Assembly: GCF_964355755.1 (NCBI RefSeq)
Contig: NC_092672.1
Location: 27,216,501-27,276,500, forward strand
Source of the DNA: Antedon mediterranea
Taxonomy: Eukaryota; Echinodermata; Crinoidea; Comatulida; Antedonidae
DNA: 60,000 bases
Direction: 5' to 3'
Position 1 is the stretch's first letter; each line of letters starts with the position of its first letter. Below, piece by piece: positions 52,401 to 59,427 of the stretch. Under the pieces are notes generated by a model. That model was not told the DNA's origin. It ran no database searches and saw only the letters and a list, made by a program, of their open reading frames with translations. A program made the translations under genes and the position numbers.

Positions 52401-55400
52401 AGGCAAAATTCCAAAAAAGCAAAGATTGTACGAGGCAGCCCATAAAACTAAAAATGAAAACATGACTAAACAAGAACCGGGAACAGGACAAAAACTGTAA
52501 TGAAAGCTTATAGTTTCAGAGTACCGAAAAAAGCTAAATTTTAAACAAGTACAATAAGTGAATGATAATTACACATAACTTGATGAAGAGGTGTTGTTGC
52601 AATTTAAAAGAAAAACTCTTCATTGATAAAGCACTTTTGATGGGAACAGGTACATTATCCCATAGTTTTGGACCAGTGAACTGAATGCTATGTTTGAAAG
52701 AAGAAGTTTTGTAAAAATGAATACGTATTTGATTTGCGCTCCGAGTTCTGTAATTATGAAAATTAAGATTTAAACTAATTAAATCATCAAACTAAGATGG
52801 AAGGAGCGAGTTTAACCATGAATAAAGGAAAACACATTGTTGAAGATCGTTTATATCCTTGATTTTATGCAGACCAAATGAAGGATTTGAATTGGGATAA
52901 GGGAGGAGCATTTGCTATGTATCTTACAGTTTTTCGTTTGTATCAATAACAGTTTGTTTAAGTTGGATGGGTATGTATTAGCCCAACTAATATTACAGTG
53001 AGGTAAGGGAGGATTAATGAACAGTAAAGAATGCGGAGTATGTTTTCAGGGATGAAAGATGATAACCTATCTATGATACCAGAACTTTTGGATATTTTTT
53101 TTTCGACTTCAGTAATCTGATGTTTCCAATTTAGTTTTCTGTGCAGATAAACACTAACAAATTTAGTTTCTGAACAATAGGTATTAATAGGTACTGGTAT
53201 TTAGTGGTATTTGTGAATTTTTGAACACCATACAACAACACTTCTTTAAATTAACAGAAAGTTTGTTTGCAGAAAAGTATGTTAACATTTTGGGTAGATT
53301 TCCAGTTGATTTTTTAAAAAGGGAATCTACATTTTTATCAGTGTAAATTAAGGTTGTGTCATCAGCATACAACAGAAACGAAAACATATTTACTCTAGTA
53401 GCTAGATCAACTTTCGTATGCACTTTGAGGTCCAGAGATTTTGACTTCAGAAATTGGTTTAGGGTGGTCAAACAATCATTTTTGGCTTGGTTACACATTT
53501 TGAAAATGTGACAAATGGTCAAAAGGTCAGGGTGTAAGGTTATAATATGTGTCCTTAAATCTCAACAACCACTTGTCACAGCGAGGTAATTTTGATTTTA
53601 AATTTATCAGAAGGTATACATTTTATATTCAGTCTAATGGAAGCAGAAATGCCATTTCTGTTCGTTGACCCACAACACAGGACATGTATTATCTTCGTAA
53701 CTACTGGTCATAGACACTTGAATTTGGTCTTAAATTGTTCGAAATATATATTTTGTTATTTGTTACACATTTTGAAAAATGTGTCAAAGGGTCAGGGTAA
53801 AAAGTTTTATGAACAAATAATAAACGGTACTTGTATCTCGGCAACCACTGGTTGCAGGAAGCCAATTTTGGCATGCATTTATATTCAGTCTAATGGGGCA
53901 TTTTATGAATGAAAAATGATCAGAAATGCCATTTCTGACCTTTGACCCACATACCAGGCATCTTCATATCTCTGTAAGTACTGGTCGTAGAAACTTAAAT
54001 TTGGTATCAAATTCTTAGAAATACACATATATACATTCAACAGAAAATTTGGTTAAAAGATGACCAGAAATACTATTACTAATGTTTCAAATGAAAAACA
54101 TATCTCTACACAACTTATCCTTAGACAGTAATGTTATGCAATAACTGATGCTTTAACAGTTTCATTATAGGAATGTTTTATGAGTCGTGCAATGGTACAA
54201 ATCATTTTATAGTTTTACGAGTGAGATAATTTCATCTTTCAACTCATGAAATTATTTGTAAGAGTAATTTCACTTTTCCCTGTTTGTACCATTAAAACAT
54301 TAATTATTTGTTTATTATAACACACCTACTTTTAACAGACTATGACTATGCCAAGGCCTAAAACATTAGAAAAGGCAACGGCATATACCGAAATTGAATC
54401 TACTCAGATGTGCCAGGTACAATATTAATCACTAAAATTAACACACACATTGAAAGAAGATGCATGAACTGACCAAACATATTACAGTACATAAATATTA
54501 AACGTAAAGGATAAATAAAAATAATCAATCAATAGATTGAGAATTGTTTATAATTTTAGTGAGATCAAATGTTAATATTGTCAATGATTATGTATATTTT
54601 ATATAGAAACAACTGTATGAACATCGAATGACAAATCTTGACTTCATTCTTTACTGGATTCGTTCTATATACACAAATAGTAGACCTGATGGAAAGATAA
54701 TTGATGGACAGCTTTCTCCTCCTGTCTTACTGATAGGTACACATTTACATGGCCTAGGAAATGAAGCAGAAAGGCAACAAAGGGTAAATTAAAAGCTCCA
54801 ACAATGTTGAAAAATATATTTTGTAATGTAACAGAATAATCTGCAAAACTGGTTTATCCTGATACAACTTTAAATGTTGTTTTGGTATGTATTAAAAACT
54901 TAGAAATTATTAAAACAACGTTATTGTAAATGTTTACTAAACTTTGTTTATACCTTGAGATTATAGAAAGTCAGATTGCATTCATACTAGCAGACCAGGA
55001 AGATCTTGCCCAAATAGCATGATTGCACTTGTGACTTGGTAGAACAAACATATCAACTCGATCTTACATGAATATTAGCAGACCAAACCAAGCAAAACCA
55101 TTCATTCTATGGTTCAAACGACTATTTACACTCATATTCCGCCCAATATCAAAGGCGTAAATGGGATTTAGGCCAACCCATCTTCATTATTATGAGTTCC
55201 CACAATCATCATGTTGATTATCAAGGAACTACCAGTGTGGTGGCATCACCTGGTTTTGGGTTATTTATTTTATTTTTCTTTCTATGCTTTTTAATTTTTT
55301 TTTAAGGGAGTAACTTGAGTTGGCGGAGTTGTCATGATGACTGTCTAAACCTCTGCCCCTGTTAACAAAGTTTAGTATACATGCACACACTTACAAATTA

Positions 55401-58400
55401 GATTCTAAAATGGAACCTTCACTTTACTCCAGGTTGCAAAAATAAAGGAAAAGATTCGGCAAGCCCTGAAAGACAAACCCTATGAGGCTATGGTGTGTTC
55501 AACTATATTTACCATTGAAAACAGTCTGGAAGTTGACGAACAAAGCAGTGCTTCTGTCATTATAAACAAGATACAGAAATTTGCCAATGAAATGGTTCAA
55601 ATTTTGCCAATAAGCTGGTTGCGATTCCACGAGAAAATTCAAAGCTTGAAAAAAGATATCTATCTACCAACTTCTAAGGTAGGCACATATTAAGTAGACA
55701 CAGGTGGTAAGTTTTGGATGGTTAGTTGTTACGTAATAATGTTTTTTTTTCTGTGTCAGGTGATAAATAGTTTTTTTAAGGCAGATCTTTCATCTTTTCT
55801 TGTGCTTCTGTAGACTTTAGTAGAAAATAAGACTACCTTTTGAGTGCAATGTTTTGTATTTTATGTTAATTTCAATTAATTTATATAATGTATTGCAACA
55901 ATAAAGTTCAAGATGCGGCATAAGATAGAGTAATCCCAAGGAGAAAATTACTGACAAACTAACAATGCTGTAGCATCACTGGTTGATCTTAATGAAAATA
56001 AAAATCAAAAGTAAAACAGCCAGAAAAAAGTGCCAATCGTTCAGAATCTTTATACTTTTTTTCAAACGTCAATACGGTTTTCAATAACCTTTTTTCTAGG
56101 TCTTTGATTTATTAAATGACTATGAAGTAAAAGAAGATCAACAAGTTCTGCTTGAGTATTTACATGACATCGGAGAGATTCTCTACTTCCCAGATGACGA
56201 CGCACTAAAATACATAATAGTTATAGATCTGATGAAACTAGTTGACATTTTCAAAACAGTGATCACTGTCATAGACCCAGAGGAAATGGTTAGTAGAGTA
56301 AATGTTCTATATAAACATCATTTTGAACACTAATAATGGCCCGCTGTTCAAATCAACAAATTTAGTTTTTATTGCGTTATAGTATTTAAATAAATATGGT
56401 AGATAGATAGAAAACAAAAAAGAATCTCATTATCAATTATATACAAACAGTATAAACAAAATTAATTGCTCATAAATAATTGAAATTAATTTTTTTCTTT
56501 TAATATATACAGAAGCCAATTATGAAGAGGGCTTGGGGAAGACTGGATACTGGTATTCTAGAAGTTGGTTTGTTGAGACATCTATGGAAAGAGTTCTGTG
56601 ATTCTGATGAGACTTTTAACTTCTTTACATCTCTCATGCAAAACTTTGGTCTGATGTGTGAACAGAAAAGTTCAAAGGTATTAATTTGATATGAATATAA
56701 GATGATAAACCCATGAATGATTTGAAACTGATATTTCTTTATACTATCTTAATTTCCAAAATGTACACAATATTCTTTTTATTTTATAGAATGATGGACA
56801 CATTTTCTATGTTCTCTCGCGTCTGAAACCATGCATCTCACCACCACCTGAGTTTGATGAAAAGCGTGCAATTACTCTCTTTCATGATTTTGGTATTTTT
56901 TTTTTATTTTTCTTTTTGTACAAGCATCTCACTTGCATTCATTCATAATTTAATATATTGCATGCGTACAATTGAGGGAGAGTTTTAAAGAGTCGCTATC
57001 CAATCGAGTTTGAACAATACCATGGAATGAAGTGGTCTATTGGTTAGGACATCTGCATATCAAGCAGAAGGTTCCAGGTTCCAGTCTTGGTTGGGGTGAC
57101 TTTTTCTCATTCTCACAGATTTCCTCATCTTTATCGTTTCAAATTAATTAATTAAAATGTCAGTATATCACCGGGCGGTTTAGAATTGATGTTCTATGCC
57201 TGATGTGTTTATATATATATATAAATATATATAAATGTAAACAATTCATTTATTTAATCAATATTTAGTACTACACCACCTAAATACTGTAGTAGATTTT
57301 CTAAATGTGTTTTTTAATTTACTTTATATTCATAAAAAGTCAATAGATTGAACCATGTGCCACATTTTAATATAGTAATACAAATAAGCAAAATGAAAAA
57401 AAAGATTGTCAATATAAAATTAATTTAATATATGCTAATTGCACTTATACTTAGTACATTTTTAAAACAATAAATTTTGCTGTTTTATGATTTAAGTACA
57501 TACAAAGTCATAACATTACTTAAGCTACTGATTATAGAAACAAATATTTCTAGTAGCTTTTCTAGGATATAAATAGTTGTTGCCGTAGTGGTACTTTAAA
57601 ACATCATAAACCCAATTTATTCCAAATATGTTATCTTTTCTTATTCTCTATTCCCTTAATTTAATTTGAAACTGACAGCGTCTTAAAATCTTCAAACAGT
57701 TAAAATACAACTTTTTATATTCTTTTAATTTTTCACAAATAAGGTCTGTATGCACATTTGACTACCCTAGTTGTTTTGAAATATTTATTATTATATCAGT
57801 TATTATTTCCATGATAATGTAAAATGTAATACCTTTGCTAAATCATTTGTTACAGCTATTAAACAGAGAGAAGGAAGGGTTGATCGTGGTAGCTATCTTC
57901 CAGATGATCTCTTTCAACGTGCTGCTACTAAATTCATCGAGAAATTTCAAATGAAAGATGTTGAACCTAAATTATCTTATCAGCATGTAGAATTAAATAT
58001 TGATGCCAATCATCTAGTCATTCTATATGTGGCTACCATAAACTGTCGCCGTATGTTACAGGTATAATTGAATATACTTTAAAGCTTTAATTTAAAACAC
58101 TAATATACCATCATCATCAGATTTTAAACTTTAATCACTTCTACAAATTATTGTACATTTAAAGTACAACCATTTTATAGAAATTAATTTTAGATATATT
58201 TTGTAAACTACCAGTCATTTTAAACATATTTCAGACAACAATAGTCAGAACAAAACTCATCATCAATACCTGTAGTTCTTCAGGACACCAATGCACAGAA
58301 GATGACATTAAGCCACAGCATGAAGTATGCAAGAAGGTAAAGCTAAGATGTAAAAATAATATTCAAACAACATAATTATAACTGTTGGTTCCTATGTGTA

Positions 58401-59427
58401 TATGGTTTACTGAAAACCATTAATCAAATTCCATAATTTACTGTCTATACTTGTTTTTTTTTAAATAAAACTGTTTGATTTTAAACAATTGATGTTTTAG
58501 GGTTTGATTATTCCACTTACTGACTGAAACATGATAATTCTACTAATTTTTATATGTCTGTTTACTTATGTACAGTATTATATTTTTCTAGGTTCTTTGT
58601 TTCCTTGAAAAAGAACTGAAAATGTTCGGTCAGAAGGATACACGTGGTCTTGACATGAAGATGTACATCCGTTGTACATGTTGTTCAAACAATGAACATG
58701 TTCATATGCATGCTATTGACAAGTTTGATACTGATGAGTTACCTTGTGGGAGAAACAAAATGGATGTGAAACATTACTGTAAATCGTTTGGCCAAGAAAA
58801 AACAAGTAAATATATTTATACAGTTATTTTTTTAGTATCATGACAAGGTATGATAAAAGTGAAGATAAATGTAGAAAATACAGCAACTTAATAATGAATA
58901 TAGAGTTTCAATAATAACTTAAAGAAATGAGGGTTTGAATTTATTGAACTGTAGATATGAGAATGATTCAGTTGTCAGATATGCAAAGTTGTGCAAATAA
59001 AAGAAAATAAAAAGTTGTATTCTTACATGTGCTGAAATATCAATGCTGTGGCAATATTCAAGTTCTTCAGTCAGTTTCTGAGTGCTTTCATTAAATTGTT
59101 GAAAACGATTCTTTATTACAGCATCTGCTTTAAAAGGAACCCGTAAAAGAAAGAAGGCAGCAACTGCAGACATGTCCAATGAAGAAGAGAATTCAGGTTG
59201 AAAATATTAAATTGCACTTAATATTACTACCAACTTTTTAATGTAACTGCTACTAACTGCTATTATGATTTAATCAAAAGCATTTTAAAATTGTATCAAC
59301 TATAATGCATACAAAAATGTAAACAAGATACAATACAACTGTGCATTAACATTTGTAGTCTTTTTAATGCTTGTAGGGTACTCTTGTGAAGGCCGAAAAA
59401 CTACTTCAAAACAGAAGAGAAAAAGAG
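27918..59427 (+). CDS. TAZ1-KIX-Roc-COR fusion protein (CBP/p300-like N-terminus on a Roco GTPase), 21 exons, 3'-incomplete
   Basis: Exons: 27918-28425, 32267-32371, 34593-34686, 35136-35253, 35571-35745, 36169-36331, 37003-37109, 46282-46494, 49373-49536, 50775-50864, 54339-54416, 54607-54783, 55433-55678, 56100-56288, 56513-56677, 56790-56892, 57856-58061, 58235-58336, 58592-58805, 59122-59196, 59377-59427. All introns are GT-AG and all phases match, giving 1114 codons. Domains: Gln-rich 12-residue repeats (aa 4-115), TAZ1 zinc finger (about 120-204), KIX (220-295), Roc GTPase (about 334-680), COR (about 700-1000), Cys/His-containing region and basic tail (1080-1114). TAZ1 and KIX in CBP/p300 bind transcription-factor activation domains. 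Roc-COR is a GTP switch and dimerisation module. No bromodomain or HAT is seen. The start ATG follows an in-frame TGA at 27894. The gene continues past the window. The main alternative is two adjacent genes or an assembly join, but the phase-matched junction at 35745/36169 argues against that. Confidence 0.8.
27927..28262 (+). repeat. Coding 36-bp minisatellite in gene B exon 1
   Basis: About nine to ten units of 36 bp encode the 12-mer [12 protein letters not shown] with alternating QAQQ/QAHQ versions. This gives a 72-bp higher-order period. All units keep the frame, so the array is a Gln/Ala-rich coding tract directly before TAZ1 and is likely to vary in length between alleles. Confidence 0.9.
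28560..31080 (+). pseudogene. Jockey-like LINE, interrupted and degenerate, in gene B intron 1
   Basis: Part 1 (about 28600-28916) encodes [18 protein letters not shown] and [12 protein letters not shown], the conserved segment between endonuclease and RT. Part 2 (about 30255-31050) encodes [18 protein letters not shown] and [10 protein letters not shown], then TMGVPQG-like and FSDE-like remnants with several stops and shifts. Between them lies a roughly 1.3 kb unrelated repeat block. The same-strand order shows a single element later split by an insertion and partly deleted. Confidence 0.75.
28930..30250. repeat. Inserted non-coding element with internal direct duplication
   Basis: Two diverged direct copies begin at about 29019 and 29617 (GTGTGTCTTAATGCTG onward) and run 430-480 bp each. 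The block starts with ATACCTCCGCC near 28950 and ends with GGCAGAGGTAA near 30245, giving weak inverted ends. It splits the LINE above. The encoded ORFs are not protein-like. Confidence 0.65.
31083..31535 (-). pseudogene. LINE 3' fragment
   Basis: On the minus strand a frame ending at TAA 31290-31292 reads [20 protein letters not shown] and then [15 protein letters not shown], the classic LINE ORF2 C-terminus. An (AAAAT)n tail follows at 31097-31134. Only the last 80 or so codons survive. The clear reading without stops suggests a short 5'-truncated insertion. Confidence 0.75.
31855..31985. repeat. Short degenerate tandem repeat
   Basis: TTTTCACATTTGTGGGCG-type units of about 18-30 bp repeat about five times. 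A LINE-like 3' tail (AAATTGAAATTGAAAC) follows at 32058-32074. Confidence 0.5.
32267..32371 (+). CDS. Gene B exon 2: second half of TAZ1
   Basis: Acceptor TTTCTTGTAG ends at 32266 and the donor is GTAAGT at 32372. Joining to exon 1 makes a Val codon and restores the TAZ1 core [16 protein letters not shown], then [14 protein letters not shown]. Zinc site 3 ligands His182, Cys186, Cys191 and Cys194 are all present. The exon is too short to show up as an ORF and was found by eye from the zinc ligands. Confidence 0.85.
33472..34222. repeat. Minisatellite, period about 45 bp, 16-17 copies, with CACGTG in most units
   Basis: The unit reads GGACAAAAACACGTGACAAA followed by ACGAGGACAGAAGGAACAAA and GACACA. 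Copies are nearly identical. It lies in gene B intron 2 between the TAZ1 and KIX exons. Three open frames across it on the minus strand are artefacts of the repeat. Confidence 0.9.
34593..34686 (+). CDS. Gene B exon 3: KIX helix 1
   Basis: Acceptor TCTTTTAG ends at 34592; a second phase-compatible AG lies at 34612. The donor is GTAAGT at 34687. The exon encodes [17 protein letters not shown], which aligns with the start of the CBP KIX domain (W-H-x3-T-Q-D-x-R-x-H-x-V-x-K-L). Only about 15 linker residues separate it from TAZ1, whereas CBP and p300 have well over 100. Confidence 0.8.
35136..35253 (+). CDS. Gene B exon 4: KIX core
   Basis: Acceptor AACAG ends at 35135 and the donor is GTAAGA at 35254. 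The exon encodes [17 protein letters not shown] followed by [17 protein letters not shown]. This is a clear match to KIX helices 1-2 and the intervening G2 loop of CBP/p300. The upstream splice splits a Leu codon (phase 2). Confidence 0.85.
35571..35745 (+). CDS. Gene B exon 5: KIX helix 3 and Ser/Gln/Pro linker
   Basis: Acceptor TTTTTTACAG ends at 35570 and the donor is GTGAGT at 35746. The exon starts with [10 protein letters not shown] and continues to [10 protein letters not shown], the third KIX helix. It carries the Tyr-Tyr pair that in CBP contributes to phospho-CREB KID binding. It ends in a Ser/Gln/Pro-rich linker and leaves one base (A), which pairs with exon 6. Confidence 0.85.
36169..36331 (+). 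CDS. Gene B exon 6: Roc P-loop
   Basis: Acceptor TTTTCTAG ends at 36168 and the donor is GTAAGC at 36332. It starts with an Asn codon shared with exon 5. It encodes [20 protein letters not shown] and then the P-loop [10 protein letters not shown] (G371-T380), matching invertebrate Roco proteins with a G-x4-GKT/S P-loop. This is the junction that fuses the coactivator modules to the GTPase. Confidence 0.85.
37003..37109 (+). CDS. Gene B exon 7: Roc switch I region
   Basis: Acceptor TTTTCAATAG ends at 37002 and the donor is GTAAGT at 37110. The exon encodes [20 protein letters not shown]. The Thr-Thr pair sits where Roc and Rab-like switch I segments place their conserved Thr. A 9.2 kb intron follows. 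Confidence 0.75.
38959..41305 (+). pseudogene. Nearly complete LINE ORF2 with two frameshifts
   Basis: The frame opens inside the APE endonuclease end ([17 protein letters not shown]). It continues through [37 protein letters not shown] (RT motif A) and [14 protein letters not shown] (B), then [10 protein letters not shown] (C, catalytic Asp pair) and [14 protein letters not shown] (D) to a stop at 41125. One extra T in the run at 40331-40336 and a second one-base shift near 40575 break it. The 3' end is a GAATTTTGAATTTTGAATAA tail near 41300. It lies in the 9.2 kb intron of gene B in the same orientation. Confidence 0.85.
41940..42895 (+). pseudogene. LINE ORF2 C-terminal fragment
   Basis: Two overlapping frames (42070-42261 and 42268-42510) read [15 protein letters not shown] and [19 protein letters not shown]. 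They are parts of the same RT C-terminal region as the 38959-41305 element but diverged and frameshifted. The fragment ends in an AAATAAATG and poly-A tract near 42890. Confidence 0.75.
42994..43232 (-). CDS. Orphan exon-like ORF, unknown
   Basis: On the minus strand a pyrimidine tract and TTTAATAG acceptor (ending near 43233) precede an open stretch that starts [20 protein letters not shown] and ends at a TAA near 42994. It contains [19 protein letters not shown]. It looks like the terminal exon of a gene antisense to gene B, but I recognise no family and see no upstream exon. It could also be a gene-derived fragment captured by a transposon. Confidence 0.3.
44255..45720. repeat. Satellite array, period about 96 bp, about 16 copies
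   Basis: Each unit has CACTGTGCTC, then TGGTGCCAAATTGGGTCCAC, GAGCACAGTG and TATTAACATAC with GATATTAA. The CACTGTGCTC and GAGCACAGTG segments are inverted, so each unit can form a hairpin. Most units are near-identical; the last two are degenerate. It lies in gene B intron 7. Confidence 0.9.
46282..46494 (+). CDS. Gene B exon 8: acidic/Ser-Thr insertion inside Roc
   Basis: An AAAG acceptor at 46281 (alternative AG at 46287) has the correct phase, and the donor is GTAAGC at 46495. It encodes about 71 residues, first a helical stretch ([19 protein letters not shown]) and then an acidic, Ser/Thr-rich low-complexity segment. It interrupts the Roc domain between switch I and switch II, as longer Roco proteins often do. 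The acceptor is atypical, so this is the least certain boundary. Confidence 0.6.
46495..49372 (+). other. Gene B intron 8
   Basis: It contains the 47440-47940 degenerate tandem repeat and a poly-C run at 48220-48232. The ORF at 47944-48261 spans the poly-C run and has no recognised domain. TGTCTGTCAGACA near 46830 recurs at 23437. Confidence 0.6.
47440..47940. repeat. Degenerate tandem repeat, unit about 115-130 bp
   Basis: Units contain TATCTCAGTAACTACTG, ATCATAGATACCTCAAACTG and TTTATATTTACTCTAATGG, then a GACCGGAAAT and TTGACCTGACC segment. About four diverged copies. The same family recurs at 53540-54110. Confidence 0.6.
49373..49536 (+). CDS. Gene B exon 9: Roc switch II
   Basis: Acceptor AATACAG ends at 49372 and the donor is GTAAAG at 49537. 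The exon encodes an amphipathic stretch and then [23 protein letters not shown] (537-541) is the Roc form of the G3 motif DxxGQ, with the usual tyrosine and histidine following. Confidence 0.85.
50775..50864 (+). CDS. Gene B exon 10: Roc beta-strand after switch II
   Basis: Acceptor ATCTTGTAG ends at 50774 and the donor is GTAAGC at 50865. The exon encodes 30 codons. [19 protein letters not shown] matches the F-x-T/S-x2-A-x-Y/I-x-V-V-F-N/D pattern that follows DFGGQ in Roc domains. It is phase 0 on both sides. Confidence 0.8.
51080..51562. mobile_element. TIR MITE, 483 bp, TA flanks, in gene B intron 10
   Basis: About 45 bp inverted ends contain GAGGTTTCGCAA and ACGAATACGATAACGAAAAC on both sides, with TA at 51078-51079 and 51563-51564. 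The arms are CpG-rich compared with neighbouring DNA. No coding capacity. Confidence 0.75.
52330..53530 (-). pseudogene. Degenerate LINE in gene B intron 10
   Basis: The minus-strand frame 53522-53184 encodes [17 protein letters not shown] (RT motif C) and [16 protein letters not shown]. Lower coordinates continue in shifted frames with [18 protein letters not shown] and [18 protein letters not shown], the LINE C-terminus. Multiple stops mean it is inactive. Confidence 0.75.
53540..54110. repeat. Degenerate tandem repeat, same family as 47440-47940
   Basis: Repeated CTACTGGTCATAGACACTTG, TTGGTCTTAAATTGTTCG and ATTCAGTCTAATGG with GACCAGAAAT and TTTGACCC. About four to five copies. Two arrays of one family lie in different introns of gene B. 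Confidence 0.6.
54170..54322. mobile_element. Foldback MITE beside gene B exon 11
   Basis: GAATGTTTTATGAG and CAATGGTACAAAT on the left are complemented by GTTTGTACCATTAAAACAT on the right. It is the same family as 18769-18946. It ends 16 bases before the exon 11 acceptor. Confidence 0.6.
54339..54416 (+). CDS. Gene B exon 11: Roc connecting segment
   Basis: Acceptor TTTTAACAG ends at 54338 and the donor is GTACAA at 54417. It is a symmetric phase-0 exon of 26 codons, polar and Thr/Met-rich. A foldback MITE ends only about 15 bases upstream of its acceptor, so its polypyrimidine tract partly derives from or abuts transposon DNA. Confidence 0.65.
54607..54783 (+). CDS. Gene B exon 12: Roc G4 region
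   Basis: Acceptor TTTATATAG ends at 54606 and the donor is GTAAAT at 54784. It encodes [16 protein letters not shown] and then [14 protein letters not shown]. Roc domains usually have THxD at this point, with the Asp specifying guanine. Here it is THLH (650-653). Confidence 0.8.
55433..55678 (+). CDS. Gene B exon 13: Roc end and start of COR
   Basis: Acceptor TTTACTCCAG ends at 55432 and the donor is GTAGGC at 55679. It encodes [18 protein letters not shown] (the I-x-S/N-x3 G5-like strand of Roc domains), then helices ending in [14 protein letters not shown]. The IP-x-x-W-x-x-F/L-E motif marks the Roc-COR junction in Roco proteins. Confidence 0.85.
56100..56892 (+). CDS. Gene B exons 14-16: COR domain core
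   Basis: This block joins exons 56100-56288, 56513-56677 and 56790-56892. It encodes [20 protein letters not shown] followed by [16 protein letters not shown], the hallmark COR pattern (L-x2-L-H-x2-G-x-I-x-Y/F-F followed by V-x-L-D/N-P-x-W/K-L). Then come [14 protein letters not shown], an L-L/M-x3-GL segment and KPCISPPPE, all standard COR features. Exon 16 uses the weaker donor GTATTT at 56893. Confidence 0.85.
57030..57104 (+). pseudogene. tRNA-derived SINE head or tRNA pseudogene
   Basis: An A-box-like GGTCTATTGGTTAGGAC, an anticodon-arm-like TCTGC-ATATCAA-GCAGA and a B-box arm CCAGGTTCCAGTCTTGG are in the correct order and spacing. The acceptor stem does not pair, so it is not a functional tRNA. 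It lies in gene B intron 16. Confidence 0.5.
57856..58061 (+). CDS. Gene B exon 17: C-terminal COR half
   Basis: Acceptor TTTGTTACAG ends at 57855 and the donor is GTATAA at 58062. The exon begins in phase with exon 16. It encodes [20 protein letters not shown], the LP-x-G/D-L-F-x-R-L signature of the COR C-terminal subdomain in MFHAS1-like and other Roco proteins. Beta-strand-like sequence ending in NCRRMLQ follows. Confidence 0.8.
58235..58805 (+). CDS. Gene B exons 18-19: post-COR region with Cys/His cluster
   Basis: The exons are 58235-58336 and 58592-58805. They continue the COR tail ([30 protein letters not shown]) and then encode [20 protein letters not shown] and a later LPCGRN and HYC. 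A Cys-rich segment after COR occurs in many invertebrate Roco-like proteins and may be a small zinc-binding fold. That function is inference. Confidence 0.75.
59122..59427 (+). CDS. Gene B exons 20-21: basic tail, gene continues
   Basis: The exons are 59122-59196 and 59377-59427, both phase-compatible and ending on GT donors (59197, 59428). They encode [10 protein letters not shown] and SKQKRKR separated by an acidic stretch. Both look like classical nuclear localisation signals. The final donor at 59428 shows more exons lie beyond the window, so later domains are unknown. Confidence 0.65.

Noticed and set aside
57030-57104. Functional tRNA gene
   Set aside because: Anticodon and T arms fit, but the acceptor stem does not pair, so it is a SINE head or pseudogene.
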